Below are positions 1 to 9,148 of a stretch of DNA of 62,656 nt, piece by piece. Numbering within the stretch: position 1 is the stretch's first letter; each line of letters starts with the position of its first letter. The stretch is taken from contig NZ_CAMYKG010000024.1 in NCBI RefSeq assembly GCF_947258925.1, positions 1 through 62,656 of the forward strand. Reading direction: 5' to 3'. Made by a program: the position numbers and the translations under genes. The stretch is from an uncultured Eudoraea sp. (GTDB lineage Bacteria > Bacteroidota > Bacteroidia > Flavobacteriales > Flavobacteriaceae). Below the pieces are notes generated by a model. That model was not told where the DNA came from, did no database searches, and saw only the letters and a program-made list of their open reading frames with translations.

Positions 1-324
1 AAATCCAAAAATGTTCATTTGTTATATAGAGAAGTTAAAGCAAGATTTAAAAAGAAAGTAAAAGTTGATGAAAAACTAAATGAATCAGATCATAAATCAA
101 AATACACCTTTGAAAAAGTAGCGGATTTACAGTGGTATGACAAGCTAGAAGAGGTTGATTTCAGAAAGAATTCCTTTTCTTTTTTGAAACAATCCGTATG
201 CGATTTTTTGTATACTTCTTCGGAACATATTTCCAATATTGTAACTTTAGAAATAGAAAAAGATAAAACGTATTTGGTGAAAGGAAAACTGAATACTTCT
301 AAAGTAACTTTTTATAATGATTAA
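1..324 (+). CDS. C-terminal part of an unidentified protein (cut by window edge)
   Basis: The reading frame is open from the first base to a TAA at 322-324, so this is the 3' end of a gene that begins before the window. The visible part is about 107 residues, rich in lysine, glutamate and aromatic residues, with no signal peptide, membrane segment or motif that I recognise. A TTG at 19 could serve as a start, but an open frame to the window edge makes a longer protein more likely. It converges with the OmpA-family gene, 36 bases away. No function is proposed. Confidence 0.55.
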   Translation, partial: KSKNVHLLYREVKARFKKKVKVDEKLNESDHKSKYTFEKVADLQWYDKLEEVDFRKNSFSFLKQSVCDFLYTSSEHISNIVTLEIEKDKTYLVKGKLNTSKVTFYND

Positions 325-360
325 ATTCTTGGGCTACTGATTTCATAGAGTCAGCCCTCA

Positions 361-1614
361 TTATTTATTCAAGCTAACCACATTTCCCATTACTTCTTCC
401 ACCATTTCGTAGTCTGTTATTCTGTTTATTCTATGCTCCTCTGAGGTACAGCGAACTCCGTCAGTACACCCATTAGAAATCTGAGTCTCACCGTAGCCTT
501 TACCGTAAATTCGATCACTGCTGATTCCCGAAGCGACCACATACTTAACAGTCCTATCTGCCCTGCGCTGAGATAGCCATTGATTATACTTGGCCTCTCC
601 CCTGGCGTCGGCATTTCCTTTGACTTCAATTATGACATCCGGGTACTTGTTCATAAATGCCACTAGTTCGTCCAGTTTTGCATGGTCTGAACTAACCAGA
701 TAAGAAGAATCAAACCTAAAATATACTTTATTCAGGTTGCCTAACTCATCCATTTTCTGCTTCTGCAGGGCTATTGCTTCCTGATTGGCACTCTTTTCAG
801 CCGCAAGCCTTGCCTCCTCTTTTTCTCTCGCCAGTCTTTCTGCAAGGGCTGCAGCGGCAGCCTCGGCTTCCAATGCCGCATTTAATGAATCGTTTACACG
901 TTTTGCCTCTGCGTCCATGGCCTCAATTAAAGCCAGTTTTTCCCGACCTTTTTTTGTCAGCTCCTTTTCTATCTTAAATTGATAAACAACACCTACAGCG
1001 TGTTGCAGATGATTAGAAGCCTCATTACCAAAGGACCATTTCCCTGTTGAATTGAAATCGAGTCCCCACCTATCCGAAAACCAGGTTCTAAAGCCGATAA
1101 CTGCATTGTAAGTTCCCCTCGAAAGATCATTGGCGTACGTATAGCCTGCCCCAACACCCACATAAGGGTCAAACCAGCCTGTCTGACCAAATATTTTGTT
1201 TAAATCGTAACTAAACCTGGTATCAAAACCAAAATAGTCCTTATCCTCAGGGTTGACAACACCATCTATGATATTGCCTTCTTTGTATTTGTTATAAGTG
1301 ACAATAGCTTCCAACCCTATACCACTTCTGAAATAACGGCCTATATTAATTCTGGAAGGAAAAGCAACAGCATTATACATATTTTTAGTCGTTGTGATAT
1401 TGTTTAACCTGTTTCCCGAATCATTAATAAAATTCCAGCCTAAACCTACCATCCATGAACTTACCACCATACTGTCTTTTGCAGTCAACTGTAGCTCCTC
1501 CTGTTGATCCATGGATAGCGAATCGGGTTCTGTTGATTGAATTTCTTCCTGTGCGTAAAATGAAGTTGTTCCAATGAGAAGAATAGCAATGGCGCTTATT
1601 ACGTAGGATTTCAT
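361..1614 (-). CDS. OmpA-family outer membrane protein
   Basis: This 417-residue protein probably anchors the outer membrane to peptidoglycan. Residues 1-22 are a signal peptide ending in FYAQ. Residues about 30-215 resemble an outer-membrane beta-barrel, with alternating aromatic and polar stretches. Residues about 215-290 are an Ala/Glu/Lys-rich coiled-coil linker. Residues about 290-400 are the OmpA C-terminal domain, including NKVYFRFDSSYL and the peptidoglycan-binding stretch NADARGEAKYNQWLSQRRAD. The gene has its own likely promoter just upstream, with a TAATTTTG box. The domain order is standard for flavobacteria; the exact cellular role is inferred from the family. Confidence 0.9.
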   Translation of the reverse strand: MKSYVISAIAILLIGTTSFYAQEEIQSTEPDSLSMDQQEELQLTAKDSMVVSSWMVGLGWNFINDSGNRLNNITTTKNMYNAVAFPSRINIGRYFRSGIGLEAIVTYNKYKEGNIIDGVVNPEDKDYFGFDTRFSYDLNKIFGQTGWFDPYVGVGAGYTYANDLSRGTYNAVIGFRTWFSDRWGLDFNSTGKWSFGNEASNHLQHAVGVVYQFKIEKELTKKGREKLALIEAMDAEAKRVNDSLNAALEAEAAAAALAERLAREKEEARLAAEKSANQEAIALQKQKMDELGNLNKVYFRFDSSYLVSSDHAKLDELVAFMNKYPDVIIEVKGNADARGEAKYNQWLSQRRADRTVKYVVASGISSDRIYGKGYGETQISNGCTDGVRCTSEEHRINRITDYEMVEEVMGNVVSLNK

Positions 1615-1642
1615 AATGTAATGATTTAGGAGTATTACACTA

Positions 1643-1677
1643 CAAAATTACTATCCATTACATACGATTCCTACAAA
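1643..1677 (-). promoter_or_regulatory. Predicted promoter of the OmpA-family gene
   Basis: On the minus strand a TAATTTTG box (1643-1650) matches the Bacteroidota -7 consensus TAnnTTTG. TTTG at 1674-1677 fits the -33 element, with 23 bases between them. The start codon lies about 29 bases downstream of the -7 box. This is pattern matching only. Confidence 0.4.
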
Positions 1678-1730
1678 GTAAGTTGATGTGCAATTTTATT
1701 CGTTATGAAACCTATTATTATTATGGAAAA

Positions 1731-2192
1731 TTACTTATTACTATCAAGGATAATTTCCTTTTCGATAAGTGGCATTTTATATAGATGAAAGGGCATTAAA
1801 ACCGCAGTAGAAACATCTTTTTTTTGATTAGAATCAGTAACTCGTGAAAAGACCATTTTATTATCATTATCTTCTACCCTATTTAGTTCCGGAGTATTGA
1901 TATCGGTCGTTTTTCCGTTGCAATAGATAACGACCATTTCTTTATTAAAATCTATTTCCGGAACAGAAAGTCCAGGCTTTCTGGTCATATTTACCTTGGT
2001 AAAGAAGCTTTTTAAAGTCTTAGTATCACGTATAACCATTAACTGTTCTGTTTCCGTACCACCATAATTATCGCTTAGCACAAGCATTAATGGGTTTTCT
2101 GCCGAAGCCTGATATTTGGTGTCATTATTCTTATCCTTTTGGCTTCCGCAAGTTCCCGTTAACATTAATAGTCCCAAAATAAGAATTCTCAT
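1731..2192 (-). CDS. Small lipoprotein, possibly PrcB-like
   Basis: This 153-residue protein begins with a short hydrophobic stretch and a lipobox (LTGTC, Cys15), so it should be a lipid-anchored periplasmic or outer-membrane protein. The body has a pattern (a residue pair followed by IDFNKEMVVIYCNGK) that reminds me of the PrcB C-terminal domain family, but the match is weak and from memory. It starts 11 bases after bshA on the same strand, so the two genes are probably co-transcribed. I cannot assign a function. Confidence 0.7.
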   Translation of the reverse strand: MRILILGLLMLTGTCGSQKDKNNDTKYQASAENPLMLVLSDNYGGTETEQLMVIRDTKTLKSFFTKVNMTRKPGLSVPEIDFNKEMVVIYCNGKTTDINTPELNRVEDNDNKMVFSRVTDSNQKKDVSTAVLMPFHLYKMPLIEKEIILDSNK

Positions 2193-2203
2193 GAGAAATT
2201 GCT

Positions 2204-3346
2204 TTAATAGGTATTATTGTAATGAGCCTTATAAGCCTTCTCATACAATGCCTCATACAGTGGTAATACGTTTTTAATATCAAAATTTAGGGCCACTTCG
2301 TACGCATTTTCTTTAAACTCAGCTAGTACAGAATCATCACCGAGAATTTTAAGGGCATTTTTAACCATATCATCCACGTCATTAACATCACTCAAATAAC
2401 CGGTTACACCGTGTATGTTAACTTCAGGGATACCCCCGGTATTGCTGGATATTACTGGAGTCCTGTTGATCATTGCCTCCAGAGCAGCTAAACCAAAACT
2501 TTCCGATTTAGATGGCAATAAAAACAAATCTGAGAAGCACAAGATTCTGTCTATTTCATTACTGTTCCCCAGAAATACAACCTTATCCGTAATGCCTAGT
2601 TGTTCACATAAAAACTCGGCATGCTCCTTTTCAGGGCCTTCACCTACCATAATCAGTTTTGCGGCCAATTGCTTTTGAATACCATTGAAAACGTGAATTA
2701 CATCCGGAATATGTTTTACTTTTCTAAAGTTACTTATATGTGTAATTATCTTTTCATCTTCATCCGCCATAAGAGTTCGCTGGCAATCCGTAAATTCTAA
2801 ACTGTATTTTGTTTTATCTATAAAGTTGGGGATTACTTCTATTTCCTTTTTAACATCGAAAAAATCTATCGTTTTTTGCTTTAAATCTGCTGATACTGAC
2901 GTTACTACGTCGCTCTTATTAATGCTGAAGTTTACTGCAGGTTTGTAAAAAGGATGATTCCCCACCAGAGTGATGTCCGTACCATGTAAAGTGGTGATCA
3001 TAGGAATATAAATCCCGTCCTCTTCCAGTATTTTCTTTGCCATATACCCCGCATAAGCATGGGGTATTGCATAGTGCACATGAAGTAATTCAATTCCATA
3101 TAACTTTATAGTATCAACAAGTTTACTCGAAAGTGCCAATTCATAGGGCTGGTAATGGAATAAAGGGTACTCCGGTACATGTACCTCGTGAAAATGAATT
3201 CTGCTGCTTAACAATTCCAATCGAACCGGTTGCCGGTATGTGATAAAATGAATCTCATGCCCCCTATTGGCCAAAGCTATTCCCAATTCCGTTGCAACAA
3301 CACCACTACCTCCAAAGGTGGGATAGCAAACTATAGCTATTTTCAT
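2204..3346 (-). CDS. bshA: N-acetyl-alpha-D-glucosaminyl L-malate synthase BshA
   Basis: This is a 380-residue GT4-family glycosyltransferase that joins GlcNAc from UDP-GlcNAc to L-malate, the first step of bacillithiol synthesis, in the cytoplasm. The N-terminus has the BshA start MKIAIVCYPTFGGSGVVATE with the glycine-rich acceptor-side loop. Residues around 95-125 carry HVHYAIPHAYAGYMAK and TTLHGTDITLVG. The C-terminal Rossmann half has PSKSESFGLAALEAM, the GT4 nucleotide-sugar motif. The length is normal for BshA. It sits downstream of the GH3/beta-lactamase fusion gene, an arrangement I recall as common in Bacteroidota. Confidence 0.93.
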   Translation of the reverse strand: MKIAIVCYPTFGGSGVVATELGIALANRGHEIHFITYRQPVRLELLSSRIHFHEVHVPEYPLFHYQPYELALSSKLVDTIKLYGIELLHVHYAIPHAYAGYMAKKILEEDGIYIPMITTLHGTDITLVGNHPFYKPAVNFSINKSDVVTSVSADLKQKTIDFFDVKKEIEVIPNFIDKTKYSLEFTDCQRTLMADEDEKIITHISNFRKVKHIPDVIHVFNGIQKQLAAKLIMVGEGPEKEHAEFLCEQLGITDKVVFLGNSNEIDRILCFSDLFLLPSKSESFGLAALEAMINRTPVISSNTGGIPEVNIHGVTGYLSDVNDVDDMVKNALKILGDDSVLAEFKENAYEVALNFDIKNVLPLYEALYEKAYKAHYNNTY

Positions 3347-3427
3347 CTATTTAATTGTTTTAAGGCAATCACTGATTCCTTTAAAAATACTAAAAGAAGC
3401 GGTATTACTTTGGTACAAATCTAAGAT

Positions 3428-6361
3428 TTAATTCTCTGCCTCATTGATAAGAGAATCATAAATTGCTTTTTGAATCCTCGACCTCAATTCTGATTTTACA
3501 AGAAGTCTATTTGTAGAAGAAGGGTAAGTTCGGTTCGACAAGAAAACATAAACAATCTCCTCTTCCGGGTCTGCCCAGGTAAAAGTACCTGTAAAACCAC
3601 TGTGCCCGAAACTCTTTCTTGATACACATCCACATGTCGGTCCTTTCGCTTCCAGTTGTGGTTTATCGAACCCCACACCCCTGCGTACCTTTTTATCACA
3701 GAAATAGCACTTATTAAATTTTTCTATAGTACGTGCATTTAAGAATCGATCCCCACCATAATAACCTCCCTGAAGATACATTTGCATTATTTTAGCAACA
3801 TCATTGGCATTACTGAACAACCCTGCATGCCCCCCTACTCCACCTTGCATTGCGGCTCCCATGTCATGTACATATCCATGGACGACTTTATACCTATAAT
3901 ACGTATCCACCTCTGAAGGTACGATAGTGTTAATTGAAAATTTGTCCAATGGATTATAAGAAGTGTAATTTGCTCCCAAAGGTTTAAAAAGGTAATTATC
4001 AATCAATCTGTCCAAACCGGAATTATAGGTATCCTCAATATATTTCTTGAACACATAATAAGGAACATCACTGTAGCGGTACCTATTGGATTTAAGACTT
4101 TGCCTTCCTATCCTATTGTAAATTGAATCCTTATAGGAGTCTGTTAAATACAAACCGTCCGTAATTTTTATAGAGAATTCGTCTGATGGGTTATTTCTAT
4201 AAAATTCTGGTGAGGGTCTTCTTTTTTCATTCAAAGTCGCAAGGTAGAATGCAATCCATGATGGTAACCGGCCATAATGGCTTAAAGCTTTAAGAACCGA
4301 AACGTCTTTAAGTTCCGTATCTGCATATTCCGGTATTAAATCCTGAAAAGTATCATTCAGGGCTATTTTACCATCCTCTTCCATCTTCATAACTGCCGGA
4401 AGCGTGGAGAGTATTTTCGTAAGTGATGCAAGATCGTAGAGGTGATTTGTTGTAAGTGAGTCCTCAGATTTATATGTTGGCTTTCCAAAAGCTTTATTAT
4501 AAATAACTTTGCCCCGTCTTGCAATCAGAACCTGTGCCCCCGGGAACATTAATGAGTCTATGCCATTTTGAACCAATTTATCGACCACCGCAAGCTTTGA
4601 GGAACTCATTCCTACCCTTTCGGGCTGACTATAGCCTAAACGCATTAGTGCCTTGGTTTTAACAGAAGTGTTTACAGGGAATTCGGAACTTACTGAAACA
4701 GGTAATACTCCTTTAGCGGAAACAGCCCCAAACAGTACTTCTGCCGCTTTCTGTTGCGCAAGCCTGCTGTTCTGATAAGCCATAACTACTCCGTCAACAT
4801 ATTGATAAGAAACAACATCCAATAGCGCATAGGGCTTCGCGAAAACAGTTAATAAAACATTAGAAGTCCGCTGCCTGGATATTTCCTGAAGCCAAAAAAG
4901 TTCTTTTTGAGAAAATTTATAAGGTTTCCATGGACTATCATTATTCTTATGAAGCCCGATAATAATGAGGTTATAATCAAATAGTTTCTTCTTTAAAGTC
5001 GCAATATCTTTGCCATTTACCTGAGTTACTTTTGCATATTTTTTTAATGTCTCCAAAAAAGTTGAATTCACTCCATCACCAAATTTTACATATGCAATTT
5101 TCTTGTTTTCAAGTTTTTTGATCCCAATAAGGTTTAATTTATCGCTGACAACCGTAATAGCATTTTCTATAGCTTCCTCATAGATGACATCATTTTCAGG
5201 ACTATTAAGGTCTTCCAGAAGATTGTTAGTATCTACCGGTCTGTATTCATGCAGGCCTACCTTATATTTGGCCATTAATATCTTTTTCACGGAGTATGCC
5301 AAGCGTCGATCCGTTATCAGTCCATTCTGATAGGCCTTAATAAAGGTATCCTTACATTTTTTAAAATCTTTCGGCATAAGCAAAATATCATTACCCGCTA
5401 AAAAGGCTTCTAACTCTGTTATACCATTACTTGCGAAGTTCGAGACTCCTTTCATATTAAGTGCATCGGTAAATACCAGTCCTTCAAATTTCAATTCATT
5501 TTTAAGTAAATTGGTGATAATCTTTTTAGACAAGGATGAAGGGCGCCCATTTTCGGGTTCCAAATCCGGTACGTTTAAATGCGCAACCATTACGCTGCTA
5601 AGCCCCTCTTTTATAAGCTTTTTAAAGGGGTATAATTCAATACTGTCTAATCGTTGCCGCGTAAAATCTAAAGTAGGCAAGGATTTATGTGAATCTACAA
5701 AAGTATCTCCATGACCAGGGAAATGTTTCCCGCTTGAAAGCACTCCTGCACTTTCCATTCCTTTCATAAAAGCAATGCCTTTTAAGGCAACATTCTCTCT
5801 ATCCTCGCCAAAAGATCTGTTCCCAATAATAGGGTTTCTCGGATCTATATTAATGTCAATATCCGGAGCAAAATTTATATGAACCCCAATTCTACTCGCA
5901 TGTTTCCCGATTTGATACCCTACTTTTGAAACAACTGCAGTATCGGCGATAGCCCCCAAAGTCATGTTCCATGGGAAGGCATAAGTTGAATCCAGTCTCA
6001 TCGCCAATCCCCATTCAGCATCCATTCCAATAAGAAGGGGTGTTTTAGCTAAAGATTGGTATTCATTCGTAAGTTTAGCCTGCTGCAAAGGCCCTCCTCT
6101 TGAGAAAATTAAGCCCCCAATTTTATGTTCTTTAACTAATCCTTTTGTTATTTCAATTCCTGCTTTGTCATTGCCCGAAGCCGCCATTACCATAAATAAT
6201 TGACTAATCTTTTCATCCAAAGACATGACACTATACTGGTCGTTCACCCATTCAATCTGAGATAAGGTGTCTGAAGTTACTAAAGGTGCATATTGGCCCC
6301 TCGCAACGAGTAAAAAAGAAAATAAAAGAAAAGAAAGTAGGTGTCTCCCCATAAAATTCAT
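3428..6361 (-). CDS. GH3 glycosidase fused to a beta-lactamase-fold serine hydrolase domain
   Basis: This exported protein of about 977 residues has two enzyme domains. After a signal peptide, residues about 35-400 form a family 3 glycoside hydrolase domain of the beta-N-acetylhexosaminidase type, with the signature KHFPGHGDTFVDSHK near residue 214. A middle domain follows (about 400-580). Residues about 595-960 form a class C beta-lactamase/penicillin-binding fold with the S-x-x-K active site in LASLTK near residue 652. The family is expected to act in the periplasm on muropeptides or other amino-sugar glycans. The first ATG (6361) is preferred over an upstream in-frame TTG at 6367. It lies 81 bases upstream of bshA. 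Confidence 0.9.
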   Translation of the reverse strand: MNFMGRHLLSFLLFSFLLVARGQYAPLVTSDTLSQIEWVNDQYSVMSLDEKISQLFMVMAASGNDKAGIEITKGLVKEHKIGGLIFSRGGPLQQAKLTNEYQSLAKTPLLIGMDAEWGLAMRLDSTYAFPWNMTLGAIADTAVVSKVGYQIGKHASRIGVHINFAPDIDINIDPRNPIIGNRSFGEDRENVALKGIAFMKGMESAGVLSSGKHFPGHGDTFVDSHKSLPTLDFTRQRLDSIELYPFKKLIKEGLSSVMVAHLNVPDLEPENGRPSSLSKKIITNLLKNELKFEGLVFTDALNMKGVSNFASNGITELEAFLAGNDILLMPKDFKKCKDTFIKAYQNGLITDRRLAYSVKKILMAKYKVGLHEYRPVDTNNLLEDLNSPENDVIYEEAIENAITVVSDKLNLIGIKKLENKKIAYVKFGDGVNSTFLETLKKYAKVTQVNGKDIATLKKKLFDYNLIIIGLHKNNDSPWKPYKFSQKELFWLQEISRQRTSNVLLTVFAKPYALLDVVSYQYVDGVVMAYQNSRLAQQKAAEVLFGAVSAKGVLPVSVSSEFPVNTSVKTKALMRLGYSQPERVGMSSSKLAVVDKLVQNGIDSLMFPGAQVLIARRGKVIYNKAFGKPTYKSEDSLTTNHLYDLASLTKILSTLPAVMKMEEDGKIALNDTFQDLIPEYADTELKDVSVLKALSHYGRLPSWIAFYLATLNEKRRPSPEFYRNNPSDEFSIKITDGLYLTDSYKDSIYNRIGRQSLKSNRYRYSDVPYYVFKKYIEDTYNSGLDRLIDNYLFKPLGANYTSYNPLDKFSINTIVPSEVDTYYRYKVVHGYVHDMGAAMQGGVGGHAGLFSNANDVAKIMQMYLQGGYYGGDRFLNARTIEKFNKCYFCDKKVRRGVGFDKPQLEAKGPTCGCVSRKSFGHSGFTGTFTWADPEEEIVYVFLSNRTYPSSTNRLLVKSELRSRIQKAIYDSLINEAEN

Positions 6362-6473
6362 ATTCAAGGTACTAACTTAAAATCATAAATTATTATTGTC
6401 TTTCATCGATTAATGCTGCTGTATTGGGGTGTTAGAACTCCTTAACAGGAGTCCAGGCAGGCTAAATACAATT

Positions 6474-6956
6474 CTATAGAAAACGGCTATGCCAACTTTC
6501 TGATGCCGGCACCTCCCAGTGATTCATATATTCATATTTATTCGTAACCAAATTATTAAAAACAATGGTGTTTTTGGAAACTGATTTATTTTTAGCCATT
6601 TTTTTAAAATCTAACAAGGGTTTATATGCAATATATGTGCCTTGTTTGTACGATACATTCATTTTATCCATTAAATCTATGTCATAAGCCTTTTCCAACT
6701 GTTGGATAAAATGTACCGATGAATCAATAGAACAGCCTGAAGCAGCGTTAAAGTCCTGATCCAAGCCAATTATAATGAATCGTTTGTATTTAATTTCATA
6801 TCCCGCTTTTAGGTCATCTCCGTGAGCAGTCCATTCGGTAATAAATGCATCGAAAGCTTTGGATATTTCTTCAAGTTCCTGTTCTGAGAGACTTCTGTTG
6901 GCCTGATATATCCAAACTCTTGCAGTATCAGGTAATGTTTCAAAATTTACCAGCAT
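6474..6956 (-). CDS. Conserved flavobacterial protein of unknown function
   Basis: This is a 160-residue cytoplasmic protein with no signal peptide or membrane segment. Similar short proteins are, as I recall, often labelled ABC transporter ATPase in Flavobacteriaceae, but no Walker A, Walker B or ABC signature is visible, so that label should not be copied. A stretch containing ASGCSIDSSVHFIQQLEK near residue 80 looks like the most distinctive part. The gene lies 54 bases downstream of the CCG-domain Fe-S protein on the same strand. Function unknown. Confidence 0.8.
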   Translation of the reverse strand: MLVNFETLPDTARVWIYQANRSLSEQELEEISKAFDAFITEWTAHGDDLKAGYEIKYKRFIIIGLDQDFNAASGCSIDSSVHFIQQLEKAYDIDLMDKMNVSYKQGTYIAYKPLLDFKKMAKNKSVSKNTIVFNNLVTNKYEYMNHWEVPASESWHSRFL

Positions 6957-7010
6957 TATTTCTTTTTCATTTTTTTGTAATTCTAACTTCTAAAAGGCTG
7001 CATTTATCTC

Positions 7011-7802
7011 TTAAAGATCATTGGCGTTAGCTATCAACTCCGCAATATCCATTACCTTAACAGAAGCTTCTTTTTCCTTATTTTTTATTCCATCAGTCAT
7101 CATTGTATTACAAAACGGACATCCGGCTGCAATAATATCTGCCTTGGTCTCCAGGGCCTGCTCTGTACGCTCAATGTTTACATCCTTATCCCCTTTTTCG
7201 GGCTCTTTAAACATTTGAGCCCCTCCTGCCCCACAACAAAGACCTTTTTTTCTACAATTCTTCATTTCTACCAAATGAGCGTCCAATTTCTCTATGATCT
7301 TTCTTGGTGCCTCATAAACATTGTTGGCCCTGCCCAGATAACAGGGATCATGGAAGGTGATTTTTTTCCCTTTATACCTACCCCCTTCCATAGTAATTCT
7401 TCCATCCTCTAACAATTTATTTATAAACTGGGTATGGTGCATAACCTGATAATTGCCGCCAAGTCCGGGGTATTCATTTTTAATTGTATTAAAGCAATGA
7501 GGACAAGCAGTAACAATACTTTTAATTCCATAGGCATTCATTACTTCGATATTCGTAACTGCCTGCATTTGGAATAAAAACTCATTTCCCGCCCTTTTTG
7601 CAGGATCACCGGTACAGCTCTCTTCGGTTCCAAGAACAGCAAAACTTACCCGGGCCTTATGGAGTATTTTAACCAATGCCTTTGTGATTCTCTTAGCACG
7701 ATCATCAAAACTACCGGCGCAACCCACCCAAAATAATACTTCCGGTTCCTTACCGGCAGCAAACAATTCTGCCATAGTTGGTACTTTCAACTCCTCATTC
7801 AT
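7011..7802 (-). CDS. Cysteine-rich (CCG-domain) Fe-S redox protein, GlpC/HdrD-like
   Basis: This is a 263-residue soluble protein with the two cysteine-rich CCG repeats found in heterodisulfide reductase HdrD/HdrB, GlpC and LutA. The first repeat includes CxGCAGSFDD-type and TACPHCFN cysteines. The second has DPCYLGR, CCGAGGAQMF near residue 190 and AAGCPFCN near residue 225. It is encoded 20 bases downstream of a membrane protein with two 4Fe-4S clusters. The pair probably forms a membrane-bound electron-transfer complex in which this subunit binds a non-cubane cluster. The electron donor and acceptor cannot be read from the sequence. Confidence 0.88.
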   Translation of the reverse strand: MNEELKVPTMAELFAAGKEPEVLFWVGCAGSFDDRAKRITKALVKILHKARVSFAVLGTEESCTGDPAKRAGNEFLFQMQAVTNIEVMNAYGIKSIVTACPHCFNTIKNEYPGLGGNYQVMHHTQFINKLLEDGRITMEGGRYKGKKITFHDPCYLGRANNVYEAPRKIIEKLDAHLVEMKNCRKKGLCCGAGGAQMFKEPEKGDKDVNIERTEQALETKADIIAAGCPFCNTMMTDGIKNKEKEASVKVMDIAELIANANDL

Positions 7803-7822
7803 ATGCTGTTGTGTTACACTTA

Positions 7823-9148
7823 TTATGCTTCATCAACCCAATTAAGTCTATCCATTTGATTAAATGGCCAGGGTGCCCCATTATTTTCAATATTTCCCAT
7901 CATCACATTGAGCTCACTTGGAGCGGCTGATTGTTCCATGACAAGGTACTGACGCATGCTAATAATAATGGATAATGGGTCTATGCTAACAGGACAAGCT
8001 TCTACACATGCATTGCAGGAAGTACAAGCCCATAATTCTTCTGGTTGTATAAAATTATTTAATAATTGATGATCATCTTGTACAAACTCTCCCTTGTTTT
8101 TATCCATATTCCTGCCAACTTCCTCCAGCCTGTCGCGCGTATCCATCATTATTTTCCTGGGAGAAAGTTGCTTGCCCGTAAGATTTGCCGGACATACGCT
8201 GGTGCATCTTCCACATTCTGTGCATGTATATGCATTCAACAGCTGTACTTTGGTAAGATCCATAACATCTGATGCTCCAAATTTATCAGGAGGGGGTGCA
8301 TCCCCTGCAGGGACGGCATACGGATCGGCTTTAGGATCCATCATCAGTCTAACCTCCTTTGTTACCGCTTCAAGATTGGCAAATTGACCAGGAGTAGCCA
8401 GATTACCATAATAGGTATTTGGAAAGGCCAGCAATATGTGCAGATGCTTTGAATAATACAAATAATTCAAAAAGGCCAATATCCCTACTATGTGCATCCA
8501 CCAGGCAACCCGCTCTATCAAGGTAATCGTACTTACAGACATTCCATCGAAAATTGAGCCCATAAATTGACTCACGGGGAAAAGCCCGGCTTTAGTATAA
8601 TGAGGTGTATCTAGAAGTTGAAGCTGATAATCCGCAGCATTCATGGTAAGAAATAATACCATTAATACTAACTCAATGTATAAAATGAGGTTGGCATCCA
8701 TTTTTGGCCATCCCTTCATTTCCGGCTTTATGAAACGTTTTATCCTTATGAAATTTCTTCGTAACCAGAAGATAATTACGGCTAGTATAACCAAAAGGGC
8801 AAGCACTTCAAAGGACGCAATAAGGATATTATAGACTGTTCCAAGGGGTGCAAAAACCCGATGTGTTCCAAGGACACCATCTATAATTATCTCCAGGACT
8901 TCAATATTAATAATAATAAAGCCCAGATAAACGATTACATGCAATAGACCGGCTATAGGACGAACCACCATTTTGGTTTGACCCAGGGCTATCCGAGCCA
9001 TATTCTTCCAGCGCTGTGGCTTATTGTCTGAAGGCATATCTCCTCTGCCCAGATTTATATTCCTGCTTAGTTTCTTAACATTTCTTGTAAAAAAGCCAAT
9101 CCCCAAAATTAGGATAAGAAGGAATATTAAATTTGGTAGATATTGCAT
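7823..9148 (-). CDS. Membrane protein with dicluster 4Fe-4S domain (HdrE/GlpC-like)
   Basis: This 441-residue protein combines an N-terminal membrane domain (about residues 1-260; several helices with conserved His, resembling the cytochrome b-type nitrate reductase gamma/HdrE domain) with a C-terminal ferredoxin domain. The ferredoxin part has two cysteine motifs, CTECGRCTSVCP near residue 305 and CTSCNACVEACP near residue 385. It probably passes electrons between the quinone pool and the soluble CCG protein encoded next. It follows the MCE-protein gene directly: its ATG is next to the last base of that stop codon, so the genes look like one operon. Confidence 0.88.
   Translation of the reverse strand: MQYLPNLIFLLILILGIGFFTRNVKKLSRNINLGRGDMPSDNKPQRWKNMARIALGQTKMVVRPIAGLLHVIVYLGFIIINIEVLEIIIDGVLGTHRVFAPLGTVYNILIASFEVLALLVILAVIIFWLRRNFIRIKRFIKPEMKGWPKMDANLILYIELVLMVLFLTMNAADYQLQLLDTPHYTKAGLFPVSQFMGSIFDGMSVSTITLIERVAWWMHIVGILAFLNYLYYSKHLHILLAFPNTYYGNLATPGQFANLEAVTKEVRLMMDPKADPYAVPAGDAPPPDKFGASDVMDLTKVQLLNAYTCTECGRCTSVCPANLTGKQLSPRKIMMDTRDRLEEVGRNMDKNKGEFVQDDHQLLNNFIQPEELWACTSCNACVEACPVSIDPLSIIISMRQYLVMEQSAAPSELNVMMGNIENNGAPWPFNQMDRLNWVDEA

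Noticed and set aside
331..357. GGGCT/AGCCC hairpin between the first two genes as a terminator
   Set aside because: The stem is short and bulged and neither side has a real T run, so it was not listed as a terminator.
774..982. Plus-strand open frames inside the OmpA-family gene
   Set aside because: They are antisense shadows of the Ala/Glu-rich coiled-coil linker; composition is biased and there is no start context or known motif.
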